Shown: positions 26,221 through 34,218 of the stretch, piece after piece
Position numbering within the stretch: position 1 is the stretch's first letter
Layout: every line of letters starts with the position of its first letter
Source: CAZEKB01 sp964512225
GTDB taxonomy: Bacteria; Myxococcota_A; UBA796; UBA9615
Reading direction: 5' to 3'
Length of the DNA: 64,000 nucleotides
NCBI GenBank assembly: GCA_964512225.1
Contig: CAZEKB010000031.1
Coordinates: 1 to 64,000 of the forward strand
Program-made: the position numbers and the translations under genes
Notes under the pieces: generated by a model
Databases searched by the model: none
The model's input: the letters and a program-made list of their open reading frames with translations, nothing else
Told to the model about the DNA's origin: nothing

Positions 26221-27033
26221 ATGCCCGATCCGCCCATGCGCAGGCCTCCCTTCCTCCGATCCCGGCCCCTCCTTCGCTCCGGTCGGCCCCGGGCCGCGGC
26301 CCGCGCCTGCGCCGTCGCGCTGGCGGCGGCCACCGTCGCGCTGGGCACGAGCTGCCCGGGGGCGAGCGCCGGGTACCTCGATCGCGACGCGCGCAACGCC
26401 CTCGTCTGCCCGGCGGCGAACGGGTTCGCGCCCATGGACTACGTGCCCGCGGGCCCGTTCCGCGGCGGCGCCACCCGCGAGGAGGTCGAGCTCGCCGACT
26501 ACGACGCCGACATTCCCCGGGAGCCGCGCCCGCCGGGCGAGTTCGCGACCGACGCCTTCTGCATCGACCGCTTCGAGTTCCCGGGCGAGGGCCGCAAGCC
26601 CGTCGCCGACGTCACCTGGCTCCAGGCCCGCGTGACCTGCGAGCTCCTCGGGCGCCGCCTCTGCACCGAGAACGAGTGGGCGAAGGCCTGCGGCGGCGTG
26701 CTCGGCGACCTCTACCCCTACGGCGATGAGTTCGTTCCCGGCTTGTGCAACTCCGACGTCCCCACCGAGGGTTCGTACGACCGCACGACCCCGGGCGGCA
26801 CCTATCCGACCTGCGCGGGCCCCTACGGGACGCAGGACCTCGAGGGCAACCTCAGCGAGTGGGCGGAGGACGGCCCGGAGCCCGGGGGCCACGGCCGCTG
26901 GGTCCTGGGCGGCACCATGTGGCCCGGCGTCTACGGTCGCAGCTGCCAGGCGCGGCACGCCCACCCCCAGGTGGCGCCCGTGTCCGGCGACGACGGCTTC
27001 CGCTGCTGCGCCGACGCCATCGATCCGAGCTGA
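26221..27033 (+). CDS. Formylglycine-generating-enzyme-like (SUMF1 domain) exported protein
   Basis: A 270-residue protein from ATG 26221 (a second ATG at 26236 is possible). A long Arg-rich leader ends in a hydrophobic stretch and GTSCPG, a possible lipobox. The rest is an FGE-sulfatase/SUMF1 fold: YVPAGPFRGG, DAFCIDRFEF, VTWLQARVTCELLGRRLCTE, NEWAKACGG, DLEGNLSEWAED and GFRCCAD. No sulfatase gene is nearby, and bacterial secreted members are usually non-catalytic or C-type-lectin-like, so formylglycine synthesis is not assumed. Its 3' end lies opposite the tail of the minus-strand gene for 182 bp. Confidence 0.8.
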   Translation: MPDPPMRRPPFLRSRPLLRSGRPRAAARACAVALAAATVALGTSCPGASAGYLDRDARNALVCPAANGFAPMDYVPAGPFRGGATREEVELADYDADIPREPRPPGEFATDAFCIDRFEFPGEGRKPVADVTWLQARVTCELLGRRLCTENEWAKACGGVLGDLYPYGDEFVPGLCNSDVPTEGSYDRTTPGGTYPTCAGPYGTQDLEGNLSEWAEDGPEPGGHGRWVLGGTMWPGVYGRSCQARHAHPQVAPVSGDDGFRCCADAIDPS

Positions 27034-28711
27034 GTCGGGGTCGTCGGGGCAGGGGAGGGGTCGCGCCCGCGGCGGCCTCGGCTTCCAGGGCCCGAGCCCC
27101 CGCCCGGACCGCGTCGGCGTCCGGGTCCTCCCCCCACAGATCGAGGTCCAGGCCCTGCGCGCGCAGCCCCATCCCGATCCCCCGGCCGACGTGCACGCGA
27201 TCGGCGGCGCCGAGGGCGGTGAGCGAGGATCGGCGGGTGCCCGGTCGGTCCGCGGCGAAGACCGCGAGCCCCCACCCGACGGCCTCGAGCTTGCGGATCC
27301 GCGCCGGACCCACGTCGTCCCGGCGCGCGATGCGGGCCGCGAGGTCGCGGGGGGCGACCGGGTGGGGCGCGGGACGCATGAGGAGATCCTGGCCGGCCCC
27401 GCTGCCCGCCACGAGGCGGAACGCGTCGACGTCGTTCGGACGCCGGAGCAGGAAGTCGTCGACGCCCGGGGCCGTCGCGTAGGTCACCTTGCCGATGTCG
27501 CGGGTGGCGTAGGTGCGGGGGTGGTAGTCGAAGAACGCGGGGATCCGCGACGGCTCGAAGAGGTCGACCTGCACGACGGCGCCCGGCACGCACCACGCGA
27601 CGACGGCGACCACGGCGGCGACCCGACGCGCGCCCCCCGCGGGGAACCAGCGCGCCGCCCCCACCGCCACCGCCACCGCGATCAGCGGCCACAAGGGGAG
27701 CAGGTAACGAGCGGGGACGGCCGGTCGTTGGGGCGAGAGCGTGGCGACGAGGAGGAGGTGCGCGGCGGCGGCCCCCGCCAGGACCGCGGTCCTGCGGCCC
27801 CTCGGGGCGCCCGGGAGGGCGACCGCCATCGACCCGACCGCGAGGCCGGCGAGGCACGCGTCGAACAGGCGCGAGGGCCCCGGCAGGTGATCGGGCACGA
27901 CGCGGAGCGGCAGGAGGCTCCCCAGCGCCGCCACGAGATCCGTCCCGCCCGCCGCGATCAGCCCGGCGGGGGTACTGCCCGGGGTCTCCGTCACCGAGGC
28001 CTGCCACGCCCCGCTCAGGCCCATCGACGCCAGGACCAGCCCCGCCGCCACCGCCCCGGCGACGGCGACGGACACCCACGGGCCACGACCCTCGCGGCCT
28101 CCCCGCTGGTCCAGCGCCCAGCCGACCCCGAGGACGGCGACGGCCGCCACGGTGAGCCGGCCCACCCCCACGGCCGCGCCCAGCGCCGCCCCCACGACCG
28201 CGGCTCCCCCGAGCGTGCCCCCGAACCGGAGGGTCGCCCACGCCGCCACGCCCAGGAGCGCCGCCGACTCCGGGTGGCTCCCCCACGCGATCAGGCGGCC
28301 GCTCAGCGCGGAAGGAGGGCACGCCCACAGCAGCGCCGCCGCCGCCCAGGCCGCGCCCGCCCCGCCGATCCGCCCGGCCACCGCCGTCCACGCCGCGAAC
28401 CCCACCGTGGCGAAGCCCACGGCCACGAGCTTGAGCGCGAGGTAGGAGCCGGCGCCGAAGACGCACGCGAGCGCCGCGTAGAGCAGGGCGACCGGGAGGT
28501 GACCCCCGTGCGGCGCGTTCGGACCGGCGCGGGCCGCCCGCACCACCTGCTCGAGCGTGGCGGGCTCCCCCGATGCCCAGGCGTCGCCGAGGGCCATGAC
28601 GCCCACCTCGGCGAGGTCCGGCTCTCCGATGCGATCGGCCGACGCGAGCACGATCAGCAGCTGCGTCACGAAGAACGCGAGGGCGAGCGCCGTGGTCTGC
28701 CGGCCGCTCAT
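26852..28711 (-). CDS. Polytopic membrane protein, GT-C-like, with uncertain C-terminus
   Basis: A 619-residue Ala/Gly-rich membrane protein from ATG 28711, directly after the CobD-like gene (3 bp gap). It has about ten hydrophobic segments, an acidic first loop (GEPDLAEVGVMALGD) and ARYLLPLWPLIAVAVAV late in the membrane part, as in GT-C transferases. A soluble domain follows, with DRVHVGRGIGMGLRAQ recalling the end of the protein at 20310-22045. The last 60 residues are Arg/Pro rich and run antisense into the FGE-like gene, so the natural end may be near 27030 and a stop may have been lost. No other frame offers an early stop. Confidence 0.6.
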   Translation of the reverse strand: MSGRQTTALALAFFVTQLLIVLASADRIGEPDLAEVGVMALGDAWASGEPATLEQVVRAARAGPNAPHGGHLPVALLYAALACVFGAGSYLALKLVAVGFATVGFAAWTAVAGRIGGAGAAWAAAALLWACPPSALSGRLIAWGSHPESAALLGVAAWATLRFGGTLGGAAVVGAALGAAVGVGRLTVAAVAVLGVGWALDQRGGREGRGPWVSVAVAGAVAAGLVLASMGLSGAWQASVTETPGSTPAGLIAAGGTDLVAALGSLLPLRVVPDHLPGPSRLFDACLAGLAVGSMAVALPGAPRGRRTAVLAGAAAAHLLLVATLSPQRPAVPARYLLPLWPLIAVAVAVGAARWFPAGGARRVAAVVAVVAWCVPGAVVQVDLFEPSRIPAFFDYHPRTYATRDIGKVTYATAPGVDDFLLRRPNDVDAFRLVAGSGAGQDLLMRPAPHPVAPRDLAARIARRDDVGPARIRKLEAVGWGLAVFAADRPGTRRSSLTALGAADRVHVGRGIGMGLRAQGLDLDLWGEDPDADAVRAGARALEAEAAAGATPPLPRRPRLSSDRWRRRSSGSRRRRTRAPPGGGRAAPGSCDRRRRATWCRPGPSGRGPRAPGRPPPTR

Positions 28712-28714
28712 CCT

Positions 28715-29641
28715 CTAGAGGAACTTGAAGGCGGCGCTCAGGATGGTGGCCGAGAGAGCGGCCATCACGAGGGCCGTGATCCAAACGAGCACGACCGCCC
28801 GCTGGATGTCGTTCGGGCGGGGAGGCTCGCCCCCCTCGGGGCCGCGCGCCTCCGGGCCGAGCCCGAGCCCCCGCGCCACCACGGCCGACAGCCGCATCTC
28901 GGGGGGCTTGTCGGCCTGGTTGAGCCACCCCGCGAACGCCGTGTGCTTGTTGCCGCCCACGATGGGGAGGATCGTCTGCATCAGCAGCGCGCCCCACCAG
29001 CCCGCGAACGTCCCCACGATCGTGTCGGCCGCGAGGGCGGGTCGATAGAAGGCGTCGTCCGGGTCTTCCGCTTCGTCCCAGATGTACGAGCCGAGCTCCC
29101 GGGCCGCCACCGCGCCCGCCGCCACCGGGGGGCCGAACAGCACGAATACGAGGGGCAGCAGCGCGCCCTCGAGGAGAGCGCGGCTCATCCTCGCGATCGC
29201 GGCCCCCGCGATGTCCTCGTCCGCGAAGCTGGTGGCCTCCGTGCCCATCTTCGACAGCCGCTCCCGGGCCCGCCGGGGGGCCTCCGCCTCGAGGTCCATC
29301 CGCACGAGGCTCGCGTCCGTCGTCATGCGGCGCAGGCGGAGGATCCCGAGCGTGATGAACGCGTGGGAGGCGAAGAGCCCCTCCATCTCGAAGAAGGACC
29401 AGGCGATCGTCTCGATCCCCCACGCCAGGAGCATCGCGGCGCCGACCACCCAGACCAGCCAGAACAGACCCGCCACCCGAGGCGTCGGACGGAGGGCGGT
29501 GCGGGCGATGAGCTCGAGGCGACGGCCCGCGCGGGTCACCTGCTCGGCGTAGTGGTGGCGCGAGCGCAGATCCCCGAACAGGGCGTCGAGCAGGAATCCG
29601 AGCAGGGGTGCCAGCCCCATCCAGGTGGGAAAGTCGTCCAA
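28715..29641 (-). CDS. CobD/CbiB-like membrane protein
   Basis: A 308-residue membrane protein. The start is uncertain: TTG 29641 or ATG 29620, neither with a good ribosome site. The N-terminus LLGFLLDALFGDL and the segment around residues 150-210 (SFADEDIAGAAIARMSRALL, then PLVFVLFGPPVAAGAVAARE) parallel the CbiB fold, where the latter region carries the amidation site. CbiB joins cobyric acid to aminopropanol phosphate in B12 synthesis at the inner membrane. Several hallmark residues differ, so it may be a diverged relative rather than true CbiB. The five B12-dependent radical SAM proteins of the window give it context. No other cob gene is present. Confidence 0.5.
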   Translation of the reverse strand: MDDFPTWMGLAPLLGFLLDALFGDLRSRHHYAEQVTRAGRRLELIARTALRPTPRVAGLFWLVWVVGAAMLLAWGIETIAWSFFEMEGLFASHAFITLGILRLRRMTTDASLVRMDLEAEAPRRARERLSKMGTEATSFADEDIAGAAIARMSRALLEGALLPLVFVLFGPPVAAGAVAARELGSYIWDEAEDPDDAFYRPALAADTIVGTFAGWWGALLMQTILPIVGGNKHTAFAGWLNQADKPPEMRLSAVVARGLGLGPEARGPEGGEPPRPNDIQRAVVLVWITALVMAALSATILSAAFKFL

Positions 29642-29687
29642 GGGGAGGGATCCTAGAGGACGGACGCGCCGCTTGCGGTCCCGGGGG

Positions 29688-31502
29688 TCAGAACCTCGCC
29701 TGGACGATCAGGTTCAGGCCGAGCTGCTGGGCCTTCGCGTCGTCGAGGACCCGCGCGGAGCCGCCGCCTTCTTCGGTCACGACCTTCGTGACGTTGAAGT
29801 CGTTGGTGAACGACACCTCGCCGATCACGGCCAGCATGTCCGACAGGCCCCACTTGAGCGACGCCTTGAGCGACAGGATCGTGAACGGGTCCACGCCCGG
29901 GGGCATGATCTCGTAGTCGTTGGCTTCGCGGATCACCTCGGTCTGCCGCGTGCCCCCGATGTCGGCCGCCTGGAACGAGGCGGGCTGCATCAGGCCCACG
30001 ATGAACGACGGCGTCAGCTGCGGCTTCTCGAAGTACATGTCCCACCACAGGGCCCCGTAGACCTGCGGGGTCTGGATCGTCTCGGTCGCGAACGAGAGGT
30101 AGGGCGTGAGCCCGGGCACGTTGAAGACGAGGAAGCTGACGTCCCGGTACACCACGTCGACGCCCACGCGCATGTTCTCGAGGAACCGCACCTGCGCGGA
30201 CACGGCGCCCGTGATCGCGTCGTCCAGGACCTCCTCGGACGGGTCGTCCGCGTTGATCAGGGAGCTCCAGATCGTCGTGAACTCGCCCGACACTCCGAGG
30301 CCGAACGCGCCCTCCCACGTGGGGACGATCGACACGTCCCGGCGCGCTTCGGGGTCGTTGACCAGCAGCTTGAGGTCCGGGGACGCGCCCATCCGGTGGT
30401 TGAGGGTGAACATGACCCGGTGGCTGAGGCCGAACGCCTTGAGGGTCACCGATCGGAACGGATCCTGTTCGTAGGTGCCGCGCCCGAAGTAGCCGCCGCC
30501 GAGGTCGTAGGACAAGCGAGCGTCCCGCCCGCCCAGGGGGAACTCCACGCTGGGGCCGAGGCCCGCGAGCACGCCCCAGTAGTTCTCGGACTCGTCGTTG
30601 TCCGCGCGGGTCTGCACGAGGCTCTTCGCGCCCACGAAGAAGTAGAAGCGCTCGAGGTCGGCGTTCAGCTTCATGCCCGGGGCCGGGCCCTCGTTGCCCG
30701 CGAAGATGCGGCTGCTGCCCCAGGTGAGGTCGTACGTGTAGCCGAGGCGGAACCGGTTCGAGCTGTACGGCCACGCCGTGAAGCGGATGTTCTTCCCCTT
30801 CTTCTCCTCGTTGAACCAGAAGGTCGCCGACACGTAGGAGCCGTCGTCCCGGAACCGGCCGATGAGCTTGTTGTCGTCGGGGTCCCGGCTCAGCTCGAAC
30901 TCGGCGACGAACGCCGCCTCGGTGTCCACGAACGGGAGGAAGCCGGGCGTGTGGGCGTAGACCGCGAGGTGGGACTCGCTGACCACCCGCTGCTTCTCGG
31001 CGTTCAACCCCTCGAAGAACAGCTCCGGGTACTCGTTCCCCATGCCGAACGTGGGGGACCCGTCCTTGTTGTCCGCGAGCACGTTGTCGTCGCCGATGTA
31101 GAAGGTGAGCGTCGTGCTCATGAAGTCGCTGATCTTCAGCTTCTTCTTCTTCTCGTGGTGCTCGCACTCGCCGCCCTCGCAGCAGCCCTCCCCGTCGTCC
31201 GCCGCGGGCTCCGGTTCGGCCGCGGATTCGGGCTCCGGCTCCGGTTCCGGGGCGGGCTCCGGCTCCGGCTCCGGGACGGGCGCGGGCTCCGGCTCCGCGG
31301 AGGGTTCGGCCTCTGCATCGGTCGACTCGTCCTCGTGGGCGGGCTCGCTCTCTGCGGGCTCGTCGTCGGGCGCGTCGTCCTCGGCGGCCGGGGGCGCCTC
31401 CTCGGACGTGTCGTCGCTCTCTTCGTCCGCCGCGAGGGCGGGCGCGGCGAGCAGGACGCACGGGAGCAGCAGGACCCGGAGGGGCAGGGGGAACTTCAGC
31501 AT
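29688..31502 (-). CDS. Outer-membrane beta-barrel protein with acidic Pro/Glu linker
   Basis: A 604-residue protein starting at ATG 31502 with a signal peptide ending ALAAD. Residues 25-90 are a very acidic Glu/Pro/Asp repeat (EPEPAPEPEPEPE), then CCEGGECEHHEKKKKLK, a Cys/His cluster that could bind metal. From about 110 on, alternating aromatic strands (STTLTFYIG, FRLGYTYDLTW) to a C-terminal ARF indicate a porin-like barrel of roughly 16 strands, inserted by BAM. It is the last gene of the run that begins with the nucleotidase at 35987, so it may be the uptake channel for that system. Specificity unknown. Confidence 0.7.
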   Translation of the reverse strand: MLKFPLPLRVLLLPCVLLAAPALAADEESDDTSEEAPPAAEDDAPDDEPAESEPAHEDESTDAEAEPSAEPEPAPVPEPEPEPAPEPEPEPESAAEPEPAADDGEGCCEGGECEHHEKKKKLKISDFMSTTLTFYIGDDNVLADNKDGSPTFGMGNEYPELFFEGLNAEKQRVVSESHLAVYAHTPGFLPFVDTEAAFVAEFELSRDPDDNKLIGRFRDDGSYVSATFWFNEEKKGKNIRFTAWPYSSNRFRLGYTYDLTWGSSRIFAGNEGPAPGMKLNADLERFYFFVGAKSLVQTRADNDESENYWGVLAGLGPSVEFPLGGRDARLSYDLGGGYFGRGTYEQDPFRSVTLKAFGLSHRVMFTLNHRMGASPDLKLLVNDPEARRDVSIVPTWEGAFGLGVSGEFTTIWSSLINADDPSEEVLDDAITGAVSAQVRFLENMRVGVDVVYRDVSFLVFNVPGLTPYLSFATETIQTPQVYGALWWDMYFEKPQLTPSFIVGLMQPASFQAADIGGTRQTEVIREANDYEIMPPGVDPFTILSLKASLKWGLSDMLAVIGEVSFTNDFNVTKVVTEEGGGSARVLDDAKAQQLGLNLIVQARF

Positions 31503-31534
31503 GGGGATTCTCGGGTCGAAGGGAGGGACGCGCC

Positions 31535-32929
31535 CTACTCGGGGGCGGCGTCCCAGGCCTCCCAGTCGTCGGACGACCGGGGGTTGATCAGCAGGTTCTC
31601 GAAGCGGTCGCTCACCACGCCGGTGAGGTTCGTGATCGTGCCCACGCCGCCGTTCTCGCCGTCGAACTCGGCGGCGCTCGCGTAGAAGGTCGAGCCCACC
31701 ATGATCAGCGGGCAGGCGGCGACGGGGTAGTAGGCGCGGCCTTCGGCCCACTCGGACTGCTCGCCGAGGACGACCTCGGGGATCGTCACGAGCATCCCCT
31801 CGTGCGCTTCGGTCAGCGTGCAGGGGTCCGCCACCTCCGTCGCCACGACCTCGGCCGTCTCCTGGCCGACCTCGATCCGCGCCTCCTTCCACGCCGCGAG
31901 CTCGGTCTGGCCGTTGAACTCGGAGTACTCGAGGCCGGTGAGGGTGACGACCGCGCCCACCTCCGGGGCCTCCGCGTCCTTCGACGGGTCGTATACGAGG
32001 ATGCCGCCGAAGGTATCGACGTTCGGATCCTGGACGAAGAAGTTGCCCTCGTTGCGCGTGAACCCGGAGATGACGGTCAGGTCCGTGAGCGTCAAGGCCT
32101 CGCCCTCGAAGTACCGACGGCAGTTGAGGTCCTGCGCGGTGTCGTCCCCGGTGGAGGCGGGGATCGCCTCGCAGCCCGCGGGCTCGAACCAGGCGTCGTC
32201 GTCCGTGCGGGGCATCAGGGTCACGTCGCCGTACCAGGGGGTGAGGATCCCGGCGAGCCAGCTCAGCTCGTCGCCCACGGCCACGTCGGGCCAGTAGAAG
32301 ACATCGTCCACCTGGATGCCGTCGGCCTCGAACACGCCGTAGTTGTCGAACGTGGGCAGCGTCTCGACGGTCACGTCCTCCACGCCCACGGGGAGGCCCC
32401 ACAGGTCGCGGTCGGCGAACCCGCCGCTGATGTCGTCCGCCTCGACCACGTGGGGGTCGGGGAGCGCGTCGTAGCCCTCGGAGGCGAGGCCGGCCGCGTT
32501 GTCGACGTTGATCCGCGGGATCTCCTCGGCGAACGCGAGCTCGAACCGCCCCGTGATCTCCATGAACTCGCCGAGCCACAGCGTCTCTTCGGGGTCGAAC
32601 TCCTCGACGACGTCCAGGAACGTCGAGATCGTGATCCCGCCGCCGGGGCCCCCCTCGGCGTCCTGGACCCAGAAGGTCACGAAGTTGTCGTCGAACACGT
32701 ACGTGCCGCTGACCTGGACGTCGCGGATCGTCACGAGGGTGTCCACGTCGTGATCGCCCGCGGTGAGGGCCTGGATCGTGGTGAGCACCGGGTCGTCGTT
32801 GCCCGCGTCGTCGTCGTCGCCCGCGTCGTCGTCGTCGGTGCCGCCGCCGTTGCCGGGGCCGAAGTTGCAGGCGGGGAGGAGGGCGAACGCCGCGGCCGCG
32901 GCGAAGAGGGAAGGTCGAAGAATCGTCAT
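31535..32929 (-). CDS. Lipoprotein with Asp-run spacer and OB-fold-like repeats
   Basis: A 464-residue lipoprotein. ATG 32929 begins a leader ending in LLPAC; the earlier ATG at 32977 adds an unlikely extension. A TDDDDAGDDDDAGNDD spacer follows. Two to three repeats resemble the OB-like or DUF5689-type domains attached to secreted nucleases: VTIRDVQVSGTYVFDDNFV with FWVQDAEGGPGGG, then LTDLTVISGF with NFFVQDPNV. It could bind polynucleotide or carry cargo at the surface. It lies between another lipoprotein and the barrel gene, 32 bp before the latter's start. Function inferred from context only. Confidence 0.65.
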   Translation of the reverse strand: MTILRPSLFAAAAAFALLPACNFGPGNGGGTDDDDAGDDDDAGNDDPVLTTIQALTAGDHDVDTLVTIRDVQVSGTYVFDDNFVTFWVQDAEGGPGGGITISTFLDVVEEFDPEETLWLGEFMEITGRFELAFAEEIPRINVDNAAGLASEGYDALPDPHVVEADDISGGFADRDLWGLPVGVEDVTVETLPTFDNYGVFEADGIQVDDVFYWPDVAVGDELSWLAGILTPWYGDVTLMPRTDDDAWFEPAGCEAIPASTGDDTAQDLNCRRYFEGEALTLTDLTVISGFTRNEGNFFVQDPNVDTFGGILVYDPSKDAEAPEVGAVVTLTGLEYSEFNGQTELAAWKEARIEVGQETAEVVATEVADPCTLTEAHEGMLVTIPEVVLGEQSEWAEGRAYYPVAACPLIMVGSTFYASAAEFDGENGGVGTITNLTGVVSDRFENLLINPRSSDDWEAWDAAPE

Positions 32930-32973
32930 CTCAAGGTCCTCGGGGCGCTGCGAGTCGGCGCCCGGTTGGTTCG

Positions 32974-34218
32974 TCAATCGAGTCGGTAGGGGACGCCCTC
33001 ACAGGTCACCAGGTCGCGGTAGTACTTCGCCGGGGCGATCCGCGGCCCGGACGGCGGGCGCATCAGGAGTTGGGGGCAGTCGGGGGGGCGAAGGTCCGGG
33101 GGGAAGTCGAGGCACGAGCGCACCTCGAGGATCCACGGCGGCGACGCGAACCGCAGGTGTCGCAGGACCCCCACCAGGTACTCGACCTCGCGGTCGTGCG
33201 CGTCCGTGGGCGGGTCCGCGAGGCTGCAGGGCGGGAAGTTGAACGACGGCACCGTGTTCTCGTTGACCACGCTGATGCGCGCCGGCTCGCCGCCGCACTC
33301 GGCGCCCTCGATCACCGCCGGCCACTGGGCGTGCTCGGCGTAGTCCGCGCAGTCGCTGCCGGACGAGAAGTCCGAGCGCAGGCCGTCCAGCCGCACGACC
33401 GACGCCTCCCACTTCTCCATCTCCGGGGAGTTGCACACGATCGTGGGGTCGAGCGGGTAGGGATCGTCCACCACGTTGTTCCGGTCGGCGACGCGCCAGG
33501 TGGGGAAGCCCAGCTCGGTGTAGCCCAGGAACTCGCTGACGATCCCGGACAGCTCCGAGAGCCGGTCGCCCACCACGATGCCGTCGGGACGGCTGAAGCT
33601 GAAGACGAAGAGGCTGTTGTACGTGCCGGGGCCGCCGGTGCGGTCGGTCACGTAGAAGCCGTCGTTGCTGACGGTCGTGACCACGAGGTCCCGCTGCGTG
33701 TCGGTCCCGTCCCACCCCTTGATCGGCACGTACTCGTGCTCGAAGTGGCTCTCCACCACGGAGTCGCTCGTCTGCACGTCCGTGACGGTGGGGCGATCGA
33801 TGTACACCGCGGGGGTGACGCCGGTGGCGAAGGAGCCCGGCTGGTCGGGGGTGCCCTCGTCGGAGAACCAGATCCGCATCTCGTCGTAGGCGCGCGCGAT
33901 CTCGATCCGGCCGGTGAAGACCCCCTGCGCGAACTCGATCGTGTCCGGGGTGCGGAGCTCGCCGGGCGTGGCCCGCACCTTCACGAGGCCGTCGAAGTCC
34001 GAGATCACCCGGCGCTCGGCGTCCAGCACCTCGACCCTGACCAGGTACTGGATGGGATCGCTCGAGAACGGAGCCGGATCGGAGGGGTCGAGCCCGTCGG
34101 GATCGGTCTCGAACGTGACGGCCATCGTCAGGGGCCCGGAGGGGTCCTCCTGCTCGTGCGCCACGACGCATCCCCCGGCGAGGACGAGCAGCGCGAGGCC
34201 GATCGGGAGCGTCCTCAT
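32974..34218 (-). CDS. Lipoprotein of the nucleotidase operon
   Basis: A 414-residue lipoprotein. ATG 34218 overlaps the nucleotidase stop (TGATG) and starts a leader ending in LAGGC. An Ig-like N-terminal domain comes first (VTFETDPDGLDPSDP, RVEVLDAERRVISDFDG), then an OB-like segment (VVTTVSNDGFYVTDRTGGPG, LSGIVSEFLGYTELGF) similar to the next lipoprotein, and a Cys-rich C-terminus. It has no catalytic motif that I recognise. Strict coupling to the nucleotidase suggests a surface partner or substrate presenter. Confidence 0.65.
   Translation of the reverse strand: MRTLPIGLALLVLAGGCVVAHEQEDPSGPLTMAVTFETDPDGLDPSDPAPFSSDPIQYLVRVEVLDAERRVISDFDGLVKVRATPGELRTPDTIEFAQGVFTGRIEIARAYDEMRIWFSDEGTPDQPGSFATGVTPAVYIDRPTVTDVQTSDSVVESHFEHEYVPIKGWDGTDTQRDLVVTTVSNDGFYVTDRTGGPGTYNSLFVFSFSRPDGIVVGDRLSELSGIVSEFLGYTELGFPTWRVADRNNVVDDPYPLDPTIVCNSPEMEKWEASVVRLDGLRSDFSSGSDCADYAEHAQWPAVIEGAECGGEPARISVVNENTVPSFNFPPCSLADPPTDAHDREVEYLVGVLRHLRFASPPWILEVRSCLDFPPDLRPPDCPQLLMRPPSGPRIAPAKYYRDLVTCEGVPYRLD

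Noticed and set aside
26221..27033. Active formylglycine-generating enzyme
   Set aside because: No sulfatase nearby and secreted members are usually non-catalytic; only the fold is claimed.
29688..32579. A single 963-residue protein joining the barrel and the lipoprotein upstream
   Set aside because: The upstream half is an off-frame reading of the lipoprotein gene; a signal peptide begins at 31502.
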